Numbered from the stretch's first letter, positions 25,372-33,363 are shown. The stretch: DNA of 44,933 bases from Acidimicrobiaceae bacterium (GCA_030838045.1 JAUTXN010000043.1:1-44933), one strand, 5' to 3'. The notes: generated by a model not told the origin, from the letters alone. Translations and numbers: made by a program.

Positions 25372-26311
25372 GCACGTGACCGCTCACGTCTGAGACATCG
25401 AAGCTCCAGGTCATCTTCTTGCCCGGCGCCGACCTCGTCAGGACGATGTCGACCGCGTCGGTGGTGCCCGTGGCGAAGCTGGGCACGGTGGCCGTTCCGT
25501 TGACGACCTGGAGATTGTCGATCGCCGCCAGACCGCTCGCCGATTGAACCTCGACGAACCGCTGCGACTGGTTTCCGGATGTCACACAACTGAGGGCCGG
25601 CATTTTTTTCGGCGTGATCGGCGCCGAAGTTGCATGAGCGCTCGAACCGCATGAATTGGTGACGGTCGAGGTAAACGTGTAATCCACGCCGTTCTTCAAT
25701 CCAGTAAAGGCATCGGCGACGCCTATTCCATTGCTCGGAGTAATCGAGGGCACCGTTGTCATGCTCGCCCCGCCCGGGGCCGCCGTGACGGTGACCGAAA
25801 CGGGCAGGTCCGAGGGACCCCCCCGGTTCGAGTACATCGAAGAATTTGCCGGCCAAGCGAACGCCACGGTCGCCGAGCGGTCGCCTACGGCATTCTGCCC
25901 GTCGGAATACGAGTCCCATTGCATCGGCTGCGGGGCCCGGAACCCGGGGGCGACGGCGGAGGCGAAGGGAGTGAAGGTCTGGGTCATGGTGTCCGCCATG
26001 ACCGTGAAGTGCAGGGTGCCGAATTGCACCAGGAATTGCAGGCTGTTCTGATCCGGCGCCAGGTAGAACGTATGGCCGTACGGTAGGAAATCGTTCTGCA
26101 CGTCGACGCGATATTGGACGACGCCGTCATACGGAGCGGTCCACGAGAGGGTGTCGGTGTTGCCTTCGCACTGGGGGCCCGTGACCGAGGCGGTCCCAGC
26201 CGCCTCGCCGGCTGCCACAGCGGCGCCCGCGGACTCTGTCAACAGTCCAACGGAGAGAATCAGGCTAATCAATGATGCGAGTACGACAACCCGTCGCGTG
26301 GAAATGTGCAT
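25358..26311 (-). CDS. Secreted hypothetical protein with fibronectin-like modules
   Basis: A 317-residue protein with a signal peptide (VVVLASLISLILSVGLLTESAGAA). Beta-rich sequence follows: TLSWTAPYDGVVQYRVDVQ, then a second module with DAFTGLKNGVDYTFTSTVTNSCG, typical of fibronectin III-like strands. A C-terminal domain contains two Cys and ends RHCT. No enzyme motif is visible. It breaks the era/recO/uppS gene order found in many actinobacteria, so it and the helicase may be later insertions. ATG 26311 follows a weak AAAGG. Confidence 0.65.
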   Translation of the reverse strand: MHISTRRVVVLASLISLILSVGLLTESAGAAVAAGEAAGTASVTGPQCEGNTDTLSWTAPYDGVVQYRVDVQNDFLPYGHTFYLAPDQNSLQFLVQFGTLHFTVMADTMTQTFTPFASAVAPGFRAPQPMQWDSYSDGQNAVGDRSATVAFAWPANSSMYSNRGGPSDLPVSVTVTAAPGGASMTTVPSITPSNGIGVADAFTGLKNGVDYTFTSTVTNSCGSSAHATSAPITPKKMPALSCVTSGNQSQRFVEVQSASGLAAIDNLQVVNGTATVPSFATGTTDAVDIVLTRSAPGKKMTWSFDVSDVSGHVRHCT

Positions 26312-26784
26312 ACTGCCCTTTCGTATGAATCCCAGTTCTCAACCAAGGCTATCCCGGTTGTCCAGTTTAGCCACCCCGTCCGAAGCGTCTCTAGCCCCAG
26401 TTTTGGGATAATGGCGCCCAAATTGGCCTGTCTCCCCAGGCGAAATGTCGTCTCCGCCGCGGATGCAAGGAAACCCCGCACCCGGTACGCGGCCTGCGGG
26501 GCGCCCGTGCTCGGCGGATGCCAGATTCGTCCCACTGAATTGGTTGTGGGGTTGGACGCCCCCCGGGGACGCAGCCGCGAATGACCGCGATTCGACACCA
26601 GCCGGACTCGTCTGATGGGGCGAAACATCAGAGAACCTCCCATCCTGTGGCAGAACTGCGCTCCTTCTTCGACCCGGCCCGGCACAGGTCTTCCTTCCCG
26701 CGGGCGGCTCCCCGAGGCCACCAAGGACCAAGGGGGCCTGTCAGCTACCTCCGCCGCTTTGAGAAGTCTAGCCGATTCGACTCG
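26312..26784. other. 473-bp region without a supported gene
   Basis: It lies between the era stop and the start of the secreted-protein gene, both on the minus strand. A minus-strand frame (26269-26724) exists and even has a GGGAGG-like site, but its product is basic, repeat-free and unlike any family, and it overlaps the secreted gene. GC falls near 26312-26420, consistent with a promoter or 5' UTR. No riboswitch could be supported. Confidence 0.5.
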
Positions 26785-27621
26785 TCAGTAGCCCAGACGC
26801 TCCAGAGCGGCCGGGCGGCGCTGCCAGTCCTTGTCGACCTTCACGACCAGCTCCAGGTAGACCCCTTCGGGGAGCTGGGCCCGCACCCGGATGCCGGCTT
26901 CTTTCAACACGGCTCCGTTGTGGCCGATGACAATTCCCTTCTGCGAATCGCGCTCGACCAGGATTTCGACCTTGATATGCGGCCAGTCCCATTCGGTCAC
27001 CCGGCAGGCGATCGAATGCGGCAGCTCGTCGCGGGTGACGGCCAGCAGTTGCTCCCGGACCAGTTCGCTGACCCAGAAGGCCTCGGGAACATCGGTCACC
27101 ATGTCGTCGGGATACAGCTGCGGCCCCTCGGGCATCCGGGCGGCGATGGCATCAACCAGCACGTCCACGCCTTCGCCGGTCCGGGCGGAAACAGGGAAAT
27201 ACTCGCTGAATGCGAGCCCGCCCGCCGCCGCCAACTGAGCGGCAATGGTCGGCTTGCCCGCCACATCGACCTTGTTCACCACGCAAATACCGCTGGGAGG
27301 AACCCGGGCCGCCACCCAACGGTCCCCTTTTCCCATAGGAGCCGTGGCGTCGATCATGAAGATCACCACGTCGACGTCGCCCACCGCTGCCTGGGCGGTG
27401 TCGTTGAGCCGCTGCCCGAGCGCGGTGCGGGGCTTGTGAATACCCGGCGTGTCCACGAAGACGACCTGCACGCCTTCGCGGTTGAGTACGCCGCGGATCT
27501 GATTGCGCGTCGTCTGCGGTTTGTCCGACACAATCGACACCTTGGTGCCCAGGATCTGGTTGAGGAGGGTGGACTTGCCGACGTTGGGCCGCCCGATGAG
27601 GGTGGCGAAACCGGACCTCAC
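26785..27621 (-). CDS. era: GTPase Era
   Basis: A 278-residue ribosome-assembly GTPase that binds 16S rRNA near its 3' end. G1 is TLIGRPNVGKSTLLNQ, G3 VDTPGIHKPRTALG and G4 VVNKVDVA. The C-terminal KH domain includes VERDSQKGIVIGHNGAVLKE. Start is GTG 27621, 21 bp after the CorC-family stop, in the phoH-ybeY-corC-era operon. Confidence 0.96.
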   Translation of the reverse strand: MRSGFATLIGRPNVGKSTLLNQILGTKVSIVSDKPQTTRNQIRGVLNREGVQVVFVDTPGIHKPRTALGQRLNDTAQAAVGDVDVVIFMIDATAPMGKGDRWVAARVPPSGICVVNKVDVAGKPTIAAQLAAAGGLAFSEYFPVSARTGEGVDVLVDAIAARMPEGPQLYPDDMVTDVPEAFWVSELVREQLLAVTRDELPHSIACRVTEWDWPHIKVEILVERDSQKGIVIGHNGAVLKEAGIRVRAQLPEGVYLELVVKVDKDWQRRPAALERLGY

Positions 27622-27642
27622 GAGCTCACGCGTTCACGCTTC

Positions 27643-28986
27643 TCACGACCGGGCGGTGTCGTGTTCGGATGCGGAGTGGTCAGCCGGTGACTCGTCGGCC
27701 ACCGGCGGTCCCGGCGTGGCGACGCGCACCCGGCCGATCCGCCGGCCCTGCACCCGCTCCGCAGTCAGCCGAAGCCCGTCGAAGTCGACCGTCTCACCCT
27801 CGGTCGGGACGTGTCCGAGCAGGTCGTAGATCAGTCCGCCGACGGTGTCCCAGTCGCCCTCGGGGAGTTCGGTGCCGAGGAGCTCGTTCAGGTCGTCGAT
27901 CGCCATGCGGGCCGTCACCCGCACCTCGTGGTCGCTGATCCGCTCCATCGGCGTTTCCTGCACGTCGTACTCGTCCTCGATCTCGCCGACCAGCTCCTCG
28001 ATCAGGTCCTCGAGGGTGACCAGCCCGGCCGTGCCCCCGTATTCGTCGACCACGATCGCCTGGTGCAACTTGGTGGCCTGCATCTCGCGCATCATCTCAG
28101 AGACCCGCTTGGTCTCAGGCACGAAGTGGGTCTCCCGCATGATCTCCGAGACCGCCATGTCGGCGTGGCCTTCCCGCTCGGCTTTCATCAGGTCCTTGCC
28201 GAAGACGAGCCCGAGGATGTCGTCGATGCCCTGCCCGAAGACCGGTATCCGGCTGAAGCCGGCCGCGATGGCGATCTCGATGACGTCGGAAACCTTGGCG
28301 GTGGATTCCACGACGACCATGTCCGGCCGGGGCACCATGACCTCGCGAACGACGGTGTCGCCGAAGTCGATGATGGAGTGGATGAGGCGGCGTTCCTCGC
28401 GTTCGATCACCGAGTCCTGGGCCGCGGCGTCGGCCATGGCGAGCAGCTCCTGCTCCGACACGTAAGGGCCCTGTTTGATGCCCTTGCCCGGCAGGATGAT
28501 GTTGGCCAGGCCGATGAGGGCGTTGCTGATCCAGCGAACCGGCGGGATCTTCACGAGGGCGGCGACGAATGGGGCCGCGACCAGGGCGGCCTGCTCGGAG
28601 TGCTGCACCGCCCAGGTCTTGGGCATGGCCTCGGCGAAGACGAAGATGAAGACGACCTCGAAGGCGGTCGCGGCCGCGACGCCCAGGGCGCCGAAGAGGT
28701 GGGAGGCGACGACGCCGACCAGCGTGGCGGCCACGGTGTTGCAGAGGAGCAGGAGGAACAGCACCGGGTTCAGGGTCCGCTCCGGGTGCTCGACCAGCTT
28801 GAGCAGGGCGGCGGCGCCGCGTTTCTTCTGATCCTGCAGGGCCATGGCCTTGACGCGGTTCATGCGGGTGAGGCCGGTTTCGGCCAGGGCGAGGACCCCC
28901 GACATGACGATGAGCGCTGCGACCGCGACCAGGAGCCACAAGTCGGAGGTGCTCCAGTGCCCGGTGGCTTCGGCGGCGATCATCAC
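27643..28986 (-). CDS. CNNM/CorC-family (hemolysin-related) membrane protein
   Basis: A 447-residue protein. An N-terminal DUF21/CNNM membrane domain (about 1-200) has four hydrophobic helices and the conserved ALAETGLTRMNR. Two CBS domains carry the family segments REVMVPRPDMVVVE and HQAIVVDEYGGTAGLVTLEDLIEELVG. The C-terminal CorC/HlyC transporter-associated domain includes DTVGGLIYDLLGHVP. Relatives transport or sense Mg2+ or other divalent ions. The start is either GTG 28986 or ATG 28983; both overlap the ybeY stop, so the genes are coupled. Confidence 0.93.
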   Translation of the reverse strand: MMIAAEATGHWSTSDLWLLVAVAALIVMSGVLALAETGLTRMNRVKAMALQDQKKRGAAALLKLVEHPERTLNPVLFLLLLCNTVAATLVGVVASHLFGALGVAAATAFEVVFIFVFAEAMPKTWAVQHSEQAALVAAPFVAALVKIPPVRWISNALIGLANIILPGKGIKQGPYVSEQELLAMADAAAQDSVIEREERRLIHSIIDFGDTVVREVMVPRPDMVVVESTAKVSDVIEIAIAAGFSRIPVFGQGIDDILGLVFGKDLMKAEREGHADMAVSEIMRETHFVPETKRVSEMMREMQATKLHQAIVVDEYGGTAGLVTLEDLIEELVGEIEDEYDVQETPMERISDHEVRVTARMAIDDLNELLGTELPEGDWDTVGGLIYDLLGHVPTEGETVDFDGLRLTAERVQGRRIGRVRVATPGPPVADESPADHSASEHDTARS

Positions 28987-29666
28987 GAGTCGGGCGATGC
29001 CGGCGCGGGCGCCTGTTCCTGCGCCTCGCCGAGGGCGGGCGCACCCTCAAGGGCGGGCGCACCCTCAAGGGCGGGCGCACCCTCGACCACCGGCACCGAC
29101 CCGACGGGCTCGACGGACTCGACGGGCTCGACGGGCTCGTCGGAGCTATCGGCAGTCGCCGGTTTCGGTGGGCGGTGGAACTTGGTCAGCAGCGCCTGCT
29201 CCCGTTCCTCCATCGCCTCGGCTTCCTCGTCGTCCTCGTGGTCCATGCCCAACAGATGCAGCAGGCCGTGCACGATCAGCAGCGCCACCTCGTCGTCGTA
29301 GGTGCCGGCGTGTTCGGGGGCGTTGCGATGCGCGACAGAGGGGCAGATAACCACGTCGCCCAACACGGTAGGCATGTCGCTCGGTTCGGACGTGTCTCCG
29401 GGACCGGTCCCGCCCGAGTCGGGGGAGCGCCCACCCTCGACCGGCTCCTCGTCGATCGGAAACGCCAGCACGTCGGTCGGCGAGTCCTTCCCGAGGAACC
29501 GCTTGTTGAGATCGGTCATGGCTTCCTCGTCGACGAACAGCATCGACAGCTCGGCGTCACCGGGTACCCCTTCTTCGAGCAGCACCAGCTCGGCCAGACG
29601 GACCCAACGCATGGTGTCGACCGGCTGGTCGTTCTGCTCGTCGGCCACAAAGACTTCGATTCCCAT
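28983..29666 (-). CDS. ybeY: Endoribonuclease YbeY with repeat-expanded C-terminal tail
   Basis: A 227-residue protein; the usual length is about 150-160. YbeY is a zinc-dependent RNase that matures 16S rRNA and takes part in ribosome quality control. The signature HGLLHLLGMDH (H3xH5xH) and LNKRFLGKDSPTDVLAFP are intact. An acidic loop of about 30 residues is inserted before GDVVICP. A tail of about 60 residues after KFHRPPKP contains VEPVESVEPVGS and three EGAPAL repeats. The tail is low complexity and repeat-encoded, so probably dispensable. The gene follows phoH by 30 bp. Confidence 0.93.
   Translation of the reverse strand: MGIEVFVADEQNDQPVDTMRWVRLAELVLLEEGVPGDAELSMLFVDEEAMTDLNKRFLGKDSPTDVLAFPIDEEPVEGGRSPDSGGTGPGDTSEPSDMPTVLGDVVICPSVAHRNAPEHAGTYDDEVALLIVHGLLHLLGMDHEDDEEAEAMEEREQALLTKFHRPPKPATADSSDEPVEPVESVEPVGSVPVVEGAPALEGAPALEGAPALGEAQEQAPAPASPDS
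29031..29084. repeat. 18-bp tandem repeat in the ybeY tail, three units
   Basis: Three units of gagggcgggcgcaccctc type (two identical) encode EGAPAL three times near the C-terminus of YbeY. The period preserves frame. Confidence 0.92.
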
Positions 29667-29696
29667 CGCTACGCGCTTCCCTCCCCGGCCGCGCCG

Positions 29697-30731
29697 CTAG
29701 CCGCGGCCGGTGGGGACCGGTCCGCCACGCGGACCGCCGCCGGCCCCGCCAGAACTGCCCGCGCCACCAGATGCGGCGCCGCTCGAAGGACCCGCGGCGC
29801 TGGCCATCTCGTAGGCGCTGACGATGTCCTGCACGATGCGGTGGCGCACCACGTCGCGCTTGCCGAGGTGCACCCAGGCCAACCCGTCGATGCCGGCCAG
29901 CACCTTCTCCAAACCGACCAGTCCCGAGCGCCCCCCGGCCACGTCGATCTGCGTGTCGTCGCCCGTGACCACCACCTTGGATCCGAATCCGATGCGGGTG
30001 AGGAACATCTTCATCTGCTCCGGCGTGGTGTTCTGCGCCTCGTCGAGGATGATGAAACTGTGGTTGAGCGTCCGGCCCCGCATGTACGCCAGCGGTGCCA
30101 CCTCCACGGTCCCCTCGTCGAGCAGCCGGCGACCGCCTTCGGTGCCCAACATGTCGTACAGGGCGTCGTACAGCGGCCGCAGATAGGGATCGATCTTGGC
30201 CATGAGGTCGCCGGGCAGGAACCCGAGCCGCTCCCCCGCTTCCACCGCGGGCCGGGTCAGGATGATCCGCTCGACCTCCTTGGCCTGCAGCGCCTGCACC
30301 GCCAGGGCGACCGCCAGGTAGCTCTTGCCGGTGCCTGCGGGGCCGATGCCGAAGGTGATCACGTTGGTCCCGATGGCGTCGGTGTAGCGCTTCTGCCCGC
30401 TGGTCTTGGGCCGCACCGATCGCCCCCGCCCCGATCGCAGCACCTCGGCGGTGAGTACCTCCGAGGGGCGCTCGTCGGCCCGGATCATGTCGATGGTGCG
30501 GTGGACCACCTGGGCGTCGACGTTGTGCCCGCGCTCCAGCAGGAGCCGCAACTCGTCGACGGTCCGCTCCGCCAGGGCCGCCTCGTCGCCGTCAATCGTG
30601 AACTCGTTGCCCCGGGCGATGATCCGAGCGCCGGGAAATGCGTCCTCGACCAAACGGAGGTTTTCGTTGAACTGGCCCACGAGATGAGCCATCAAGTGGG
30701 TCGGGACGATGACGGTGCTAGGAGTTGACAC
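29697..30731 (-). CDS. phoH: PhoH-family ATPase (YbeZ-like)
   Basis: A 344-residue RNA-associated P-loop ATPase that typically works with YbeY. Walker A is GIGPAGTGKSYLAVALAV, Walker B HSFIILDEAQNTTPEQM, and the KVVVTGDDTQID segment is conserved. The last 35 residues are Gly/Ser/Ala-rich and unusual for the family. Start is GTG 30731, with GGTAGCCT 15 nt upstream and no clear Shine-Dalgarno. First gene of the phoH-ybeY-corC-era operon. Confidence 0.95.
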   Translation of the reverse strand: MSTPSTVIVPTHLMAHLVGQFNENLRLVEDAFPGARIIARGNEFTIDGDEAALAERTVDELRLLLERGHNVDAQVVHRTIDMIRADERPSEVLTAEVLRSGRGRSVRPKTSGQKRYTDAIGTNVITFGIGPAGTGKSYLAVALAVQALQAKEVERIILTRPAVEAGERLGFLPGDLMAKIDPYLRPLYDALYDMLGTEGGRRLLDEGTVEVAPLAYMRGRTLNHSFIILDEAQNTTPEQMKMFLTRIGFGSKVVVTGDDTQIDVAGGRSGLVGLEKVLAGIDGLAWVHLGKRDVVRHRIVQDIVSAYEMASAAGPSSGAASGGAGSSGGAGGGPRGGPVPTGRG

Positions 30732-30746
30732 GACTTTCAGCGTTCC

Positions 30747-30752
30747 AGGCTA
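30747..30752 (-). promoter_or_regulatory. Candidate -10 (GGTAGCCT) for the phoH operon
   Basis: Minus-strand TAGCCT preceded by GG lies 15 nt before the phoH GTG, predicting a 5' leader of about 8 nt. HIT ends at 30796, so a separate start for phoH is possible, though read-through from HIT is not excluded. Confidence 0.35.
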
Positions 30753-30795
30753 CCGCGCCGGGGCCCGAAACCCGGCGATGCTTCGATCGCAGGCG

Positions 30796-31149
30796 TCAGC
30801 CAGGGGGCCACCCCAGCTGCCGGCCCCCGAGAACGTGCAGGTGGAGATGGGCGACGCTGTTGCAAGCGTCCTCCCCCACGTTGAACACCAGCCGGTAGCC
30901 GCTCTCCGCGACACCCTCCTGCTCGGCCACCTGGCGGGCCGTGCCGAGCAACTCGGCCAGCAGCGGCGCGTCGTCGGGACCGACGGCGCCTGCGTGGGCG
31001 ATGTGGCGGCGCGGAACGACCAACACGTGCACCGGCGCCGCGGGCTCGATGTCACGGAAGGCATAGGTGTTGTCCGTCGACAGCACGCGGTCGGACGGGA
31101 CCTCGCCGCGAATGATCCGGCAGAACAAGCAGTTCTCCTCGGCACCCAT
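30796..31149 (-). CDS. HIT-family nucleotide-binding protein (HinT-like)
   Basis: A 117-residue purine nucleoside phosphoramidase-type protein. The family begins CLFCRIIRGEVPSDRVL and ends with the histidine triad AHLHLHVLGGR. VLVVPRRHIAHAG is also typical. ATG 31149 has no Shine-Dalgarno but TACGGT 9 nt upstream. It lies upstream of phoH on the same strand. Confidence 0.95.
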   Translation of the reverse strand: MGAEENCLFCRIIRGEVPSDRVLSTDNTYAFRDIEPAAPVHVLVVPRRHIAHAGAVGPDDAPLLAELLGTARQVAEQEGVAESGYRLVFNVGEDACNSVAHLHLHVLGGRQLGWPPG

Positions 31150-31158
31150 CCGGACTCA

Positions 31159-31164
31159 ACCGTA
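31159..31164 (-). promoter_or_regulatory. Candidate -10 (GGTACGGT) for HIT, leaderless
   Basis: TACGGT on the minus strand, 9 nt before the HIT ATG, preceded by CGG. A matching hexamer on the plus strand serves the divergent gene. Confidence 0.5.
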
Positions 31165-31186
31165 CCGCTCGCCGTGCCCGGTCCGG

Positions 31187-31192
31187 TACGGT
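31187..31192 (+). promoter_or_regulatory. Candidate -10 (GGTACGGT) for the divergent hypothetical gene, leaderless
   Basis: TACGGT lies 5 nt before GTG 31198, which supports that start over the track's extended frame from 30709. Confidence 0.5.
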
Positions 31193-31197
31193 CAGTT

Positions 31198-31755
31198 GTG
31201 GCCGGCTCCGACGAGATCGATGCCCTGTTGGCCTCGGTGGGCCGTTCGCCCGACGACGAGTTGGCCGAGGCCTCCGCCCGCTCCCGCAGCCGCCGGCGTT
31301 GGCTGCGCCAGCAGGCGGCCGAGTCCTCGACCATGGCCGCGGTATTGCTCACCCTCGCCGAGCGCGACGACCCGGTCACGATCCGCTGCGGCCCCTGGAC
31401 CCACGCCGGCCGCCTGCGCCGGGTGACGGCCGACCTCTGCGTCGTGGATCTGGCCCAAGGCATCGCCCTCATCCCCACCGCTTCGATCACCGCGGTCGAG
31501 GCACCCGACGCGGTCGCCGACGACCGGGTCCCGGCCGGGGGCGTCGACCTGGCGGCCATCCTTGCTGTCGTGGTCCCTGAGCACCCGGCGGTACGCCTCC
31601 AACTCCGAGATGGGACTGAGGTGGCAGGAACCCTCGTGGACCTGGGGAAAGATGTCGCGGTGATGCGGCTCACTTCGTCAGTCGCGACCGTGCGCCTCTC
31701 GGCTGTCGCAAGCTGCATCCTGCCGGGCCCGGAAACCACGGGTCCCGCGCGCTGA
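31198..31755 (+). CDS. Hypothetical protein of possible Sm-like beta-barrel type
   Basis: A 185-residue protein when started at GTG 31198. A charged N-terminal helix (ELAEASARSRSRRRWLRQ) is followed by two similar beta-rich halves: VTIRCGPWTHAGRLRRVTADLCVVDLAQG and VRLQLRDGTEVAGTLVDLGKDVAVMRL. Each runs strand-turn-G-x-L-strand, suggesting an internal duplication of a small barrel. No catalytic motif, signal peptide or membrane helix is visible. Divergent from HIT with a 48-bp gap. Function unknown. Confidence 0.7.
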   Translation: MAGSDEIDALLASVGRSPDDELAEASARSRSRRRWLRQQAAESSTMAAVLLTLAERDDPVTIRCGPWTHAGRLRRVTADLCVVDLAQGIALIPTASITAVEAPDAVADDRVPAGGVDLAAILAVVVPEHPAVRLQLRDGTEVAGTLVDLGKDVAVMRLTSSVATVRLSAVASCILPGPETTGPAR

Positions 31756-31759
31756 ACTC

Positions 31760-31785
31760 AGGATTGCGAGTCAGGATTGCGAGTC
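31760..31785. repeat. 13-bp direct repeat across the HTH gene stop codon
   Basis: aggattgcgagtc occurs twice in tandem. The junction covers the TGA stop (31771-31773, minus strand) of the HTH gene. This is the second place in the window where a tandem duplication lies on a stop codon. Confidence 0.8.
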
Positions 31786-32025
31786 AGGCGACGACTTGGG
31801 ATCAGCGACTGACTTCGGCTCCGGGTAAAGGTGCTCGAGACTGCCGGGCGCGATCCGCATGCGCTCGATGAAGGCGTCGAGGTCCGGGGCCTGCAAACGG
31901 ATCACCCGCCCCATCTTGTATGCGGGGAGTTGGCCCTCGTCGATGAACCGGTAGAGGGTGCGCAGGGTGACGCCCAGCTGCTCGCAGGCCTCCCGCGTCC
32001 CCATCCAATGGATCGGCTCAGTCAC
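31771..32025 (-). CDS. Small excisionase/BldC-like helix-turn-helix protein
   Basis: An 84-residue DNA-binding protein with a MerR-like winged HTH: WMGTREACEQLGVTLRTLYRFIDEGQLPAYKMGRVIRL, then an LDAFIERMRI helix. This is the HTH_17/excisionase domain shared with BldC. The track's start is TTG 32034; GTG 32025 is preferred because a TATAGT hexamer lies 8 nt before it, giving a leaderless mRNA. The Ser/Pro/Asp tail may be disordered. It is divergent from the CpaE-like gene, so it could regulate that promoter; no phage genes are nearby. Confidence 0.85.
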   Translation of the reverse strand: MTEPIHWMGTREACEQLGVTLRTLYRFIDEGQLPAYKMGRVIRLQAPDLDAFIERMRIAPGSLEHLYPEPKSVADPKSSPDSQS

Positions 32026-32033
32026 GAGAGACA

Positions 32034-32039
32034 ACTATA
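32034..32039 (-). promoter_or_regulatory. Candidate -10 (TATAGT) for the HTH gene
   Basis: The best -10 match in the window on the minus strand, TATAGT, ends 8 nt before GTG 32025. The surrounding 32030-32110 region is unusually AT-rich for this DNA, as expected for a divergent promoter. Confidence 0.6.
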
Positions 32040-32158
32040 GCACGTTACAAGCTGAACGAAGCTGTTTCGATAACTTTCATGTCTTCAACTATCCACAGGA
32101 ACTGGCTTGCGGCATAGGGAGGATCGAGAGGTAACCACGATCGCTCGAAGGAGTCGCC

Positions 32159-33358
32159 GTGCAGCTCGTTTCGCAGGTTCCGACGCGCCCAGTGCTGCTG
32201 GTGCTCGACGACAAGGAGGGCAGCATCGCCGACCGGCTGCACCGCGCCTCTCCTTTGGCCGATGTGGTCACCCGCGCCTCGTCCGAAGGGGCATGGAGCG
32301 CCCTGACATCGGGGCGCCGGTACTCGGCCGTGGTTGCCTTTGGTGTCGATCACGAACTGGCCGATGCGGCCACGCGCCTCGGCATTCCCGTGATCGGCGT
32401 CGGCCCGGAGTCGGCTACGGCGGAGAGAGATCTGGCCGCGACGATCGCAGCGGTCGCCGCCCCCGTGGCATGGGCGGACCACCCCAACGGATTGAGCTCG
32501 GCCCCGGCTTGTGCGGCGCTGTCTGATCGGCCGGGCGGGACCGGTCGCCTGCTCGCAGTGTGCGGCCCGGGCGGGACCGGTGCGTCATTGGTCGCCGCCG
32601 GTCTGAGTTGGGCATTTGGCTCAGCGGGGTGGCGGCGGCGCGTTCTCTTGGCGGATTTCGCCCGTCGGAGCGACCAGGCCTTCCTCCACGGGCTGGAAGA
32701 TCCGCCCGCCGGACTCCTCCAACTGGTGAACAGCGGCCGTTACCGCCCGATCGTGGCGGCGGACGTCCGCCGCCACACGCTCGCTCGACCGGGATTCCGG
32801 CTTCTGCCCGGCCTTCGCCGCCCCGCGCACTGGACGGCCGTGAGCCCGAGCGCCTTCGACCAACTCGTCATGGTGCTGCCCGAACTCTTCGACCTCGTCG
32901 TCGCCGACATCACCGGGGATTTCGAAGGTGAGGCCGACTCCGGATCGTGCGATGTCGAGGAGCGCAACCACATCGCCCGCCGGAGCGCTCGCGCCGCCGA
33001 CACCGTGGTCGTGGTCGGCGGTGCACGGACCAATGGTGCCCGCCGCCTGTCTCAGGTCGTCGACGAGCTGCTCGACCTGGGCGTCGACCCGGCCCGCATC
33101 CAACCGGCCGTCAGGTGTGATGAATTTCCGGTGTGTACGCACCGGAAATTCAGCAGGCCTAGCCGTATCTGCGGGCTCCCGTCCGCTCCGGTCGAGCTCG
33201 CTACCGTGGCCGGCGCTCCCGGCCGGCTCCTGCCGCCCGAGGCTGTCTGGCCGCTGGCCGAGGCCGTGACCGACCTGCTTTCGCGATTGCCTGCTCCCGA
33301 TCGCCGGCCGGACCTGGTGCCGGTCGTGCCCGGGTCGCTCGGCTGTCTGGCCCCGTGA
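32159..33358 (+). CDS. CpaE/MinD-like P-loop ATPase with in-frame palindrome insertion
   Basis: A 399-residue protein starting at GTG 32159 after GAAGGAG. The N-terminal receiver-like part (VLLVLDDKEGSIADRL) is followed by a ParA/MinD-type domain: LAVCGPGGTGASLVAAGLSW stands for the deviant Walker A, but the usual Lys is replaced (GPGGTGAS), so ATP hydrolysis may be altered. FDLVVADITG matches Walker B. This architecture resembles CpaE/SsgA-type pilus and septum-positioning proteins. No tad/cpa secretion genes are in the window. Residues about 319-334 are encoded by a 48-bp palindromic element. Confidence 0.7.
   Translation: MQLVSQVPTRPVLLVLDDKEGSIADRLHRASPLADVVTRASSEGAWSALTSGRRYSAVVAFGVDHELADAATRLGIPVIGVGPESATAERDLAATIAAVAAPVAWADHPNGLSSAPACAALSDRPGGTGRLLAVCGPGGTGASLVAAGLSWAFGSAGWRRRVLLADFARRSDQAFLHGLEDPPAGLLQLVNSGRYRPIVAADVRRHTLARPGFRLLPGLRRPAHWTAVSPSAFDQLVMVLPELFDLVVADITGDFEGEADSGSCDVEERNHIARRSARAADTVVVVGGARTNGARRLSQVVDELLDLGVDPARIQPAVRCDEFPVCTHRKFSRPSRICGLPSAPVELATVAGAPGRLLPPEAVWPLAEAVTDLLSRLPAPDRRPDLVPVVPGSLGCLAP
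33113..33160. repeat. 48-bp palindromic element, copy 2 (in coding sequence)
   Basis: It differs from copy 1 (589-636) at 4 of 48 positions and retains the tgaatttccggtg arms. Read in the host frame it encodes CDEFPVCTHRKFSRP, 16 codons with no stop. The element keeps frame because 48 is a multiple of three. The C-terminal part of the ATPase continues afterwards in the same frame. Confidence 0.85.
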
Positions 33359-33363
33359 TCAGG

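Noticed and set aside
26269-26724. Minus-strand ORF of 151 aa between era and the secreted protein
   Set aside because: It has a possible ribosome-binding site at an internal ATG, but the product has no recognisable pattern and overlaps a signal-peptide gene in another frame.
26730-26760. Plus-strand CTGTCAGCTACCTCCGC resembling the 3' end of a c-di-AMP (ydaO) riboswitch
   Set aside because: The upstream conserved parts are missing and no plus-strand gene follows; the match is only to a short segment.
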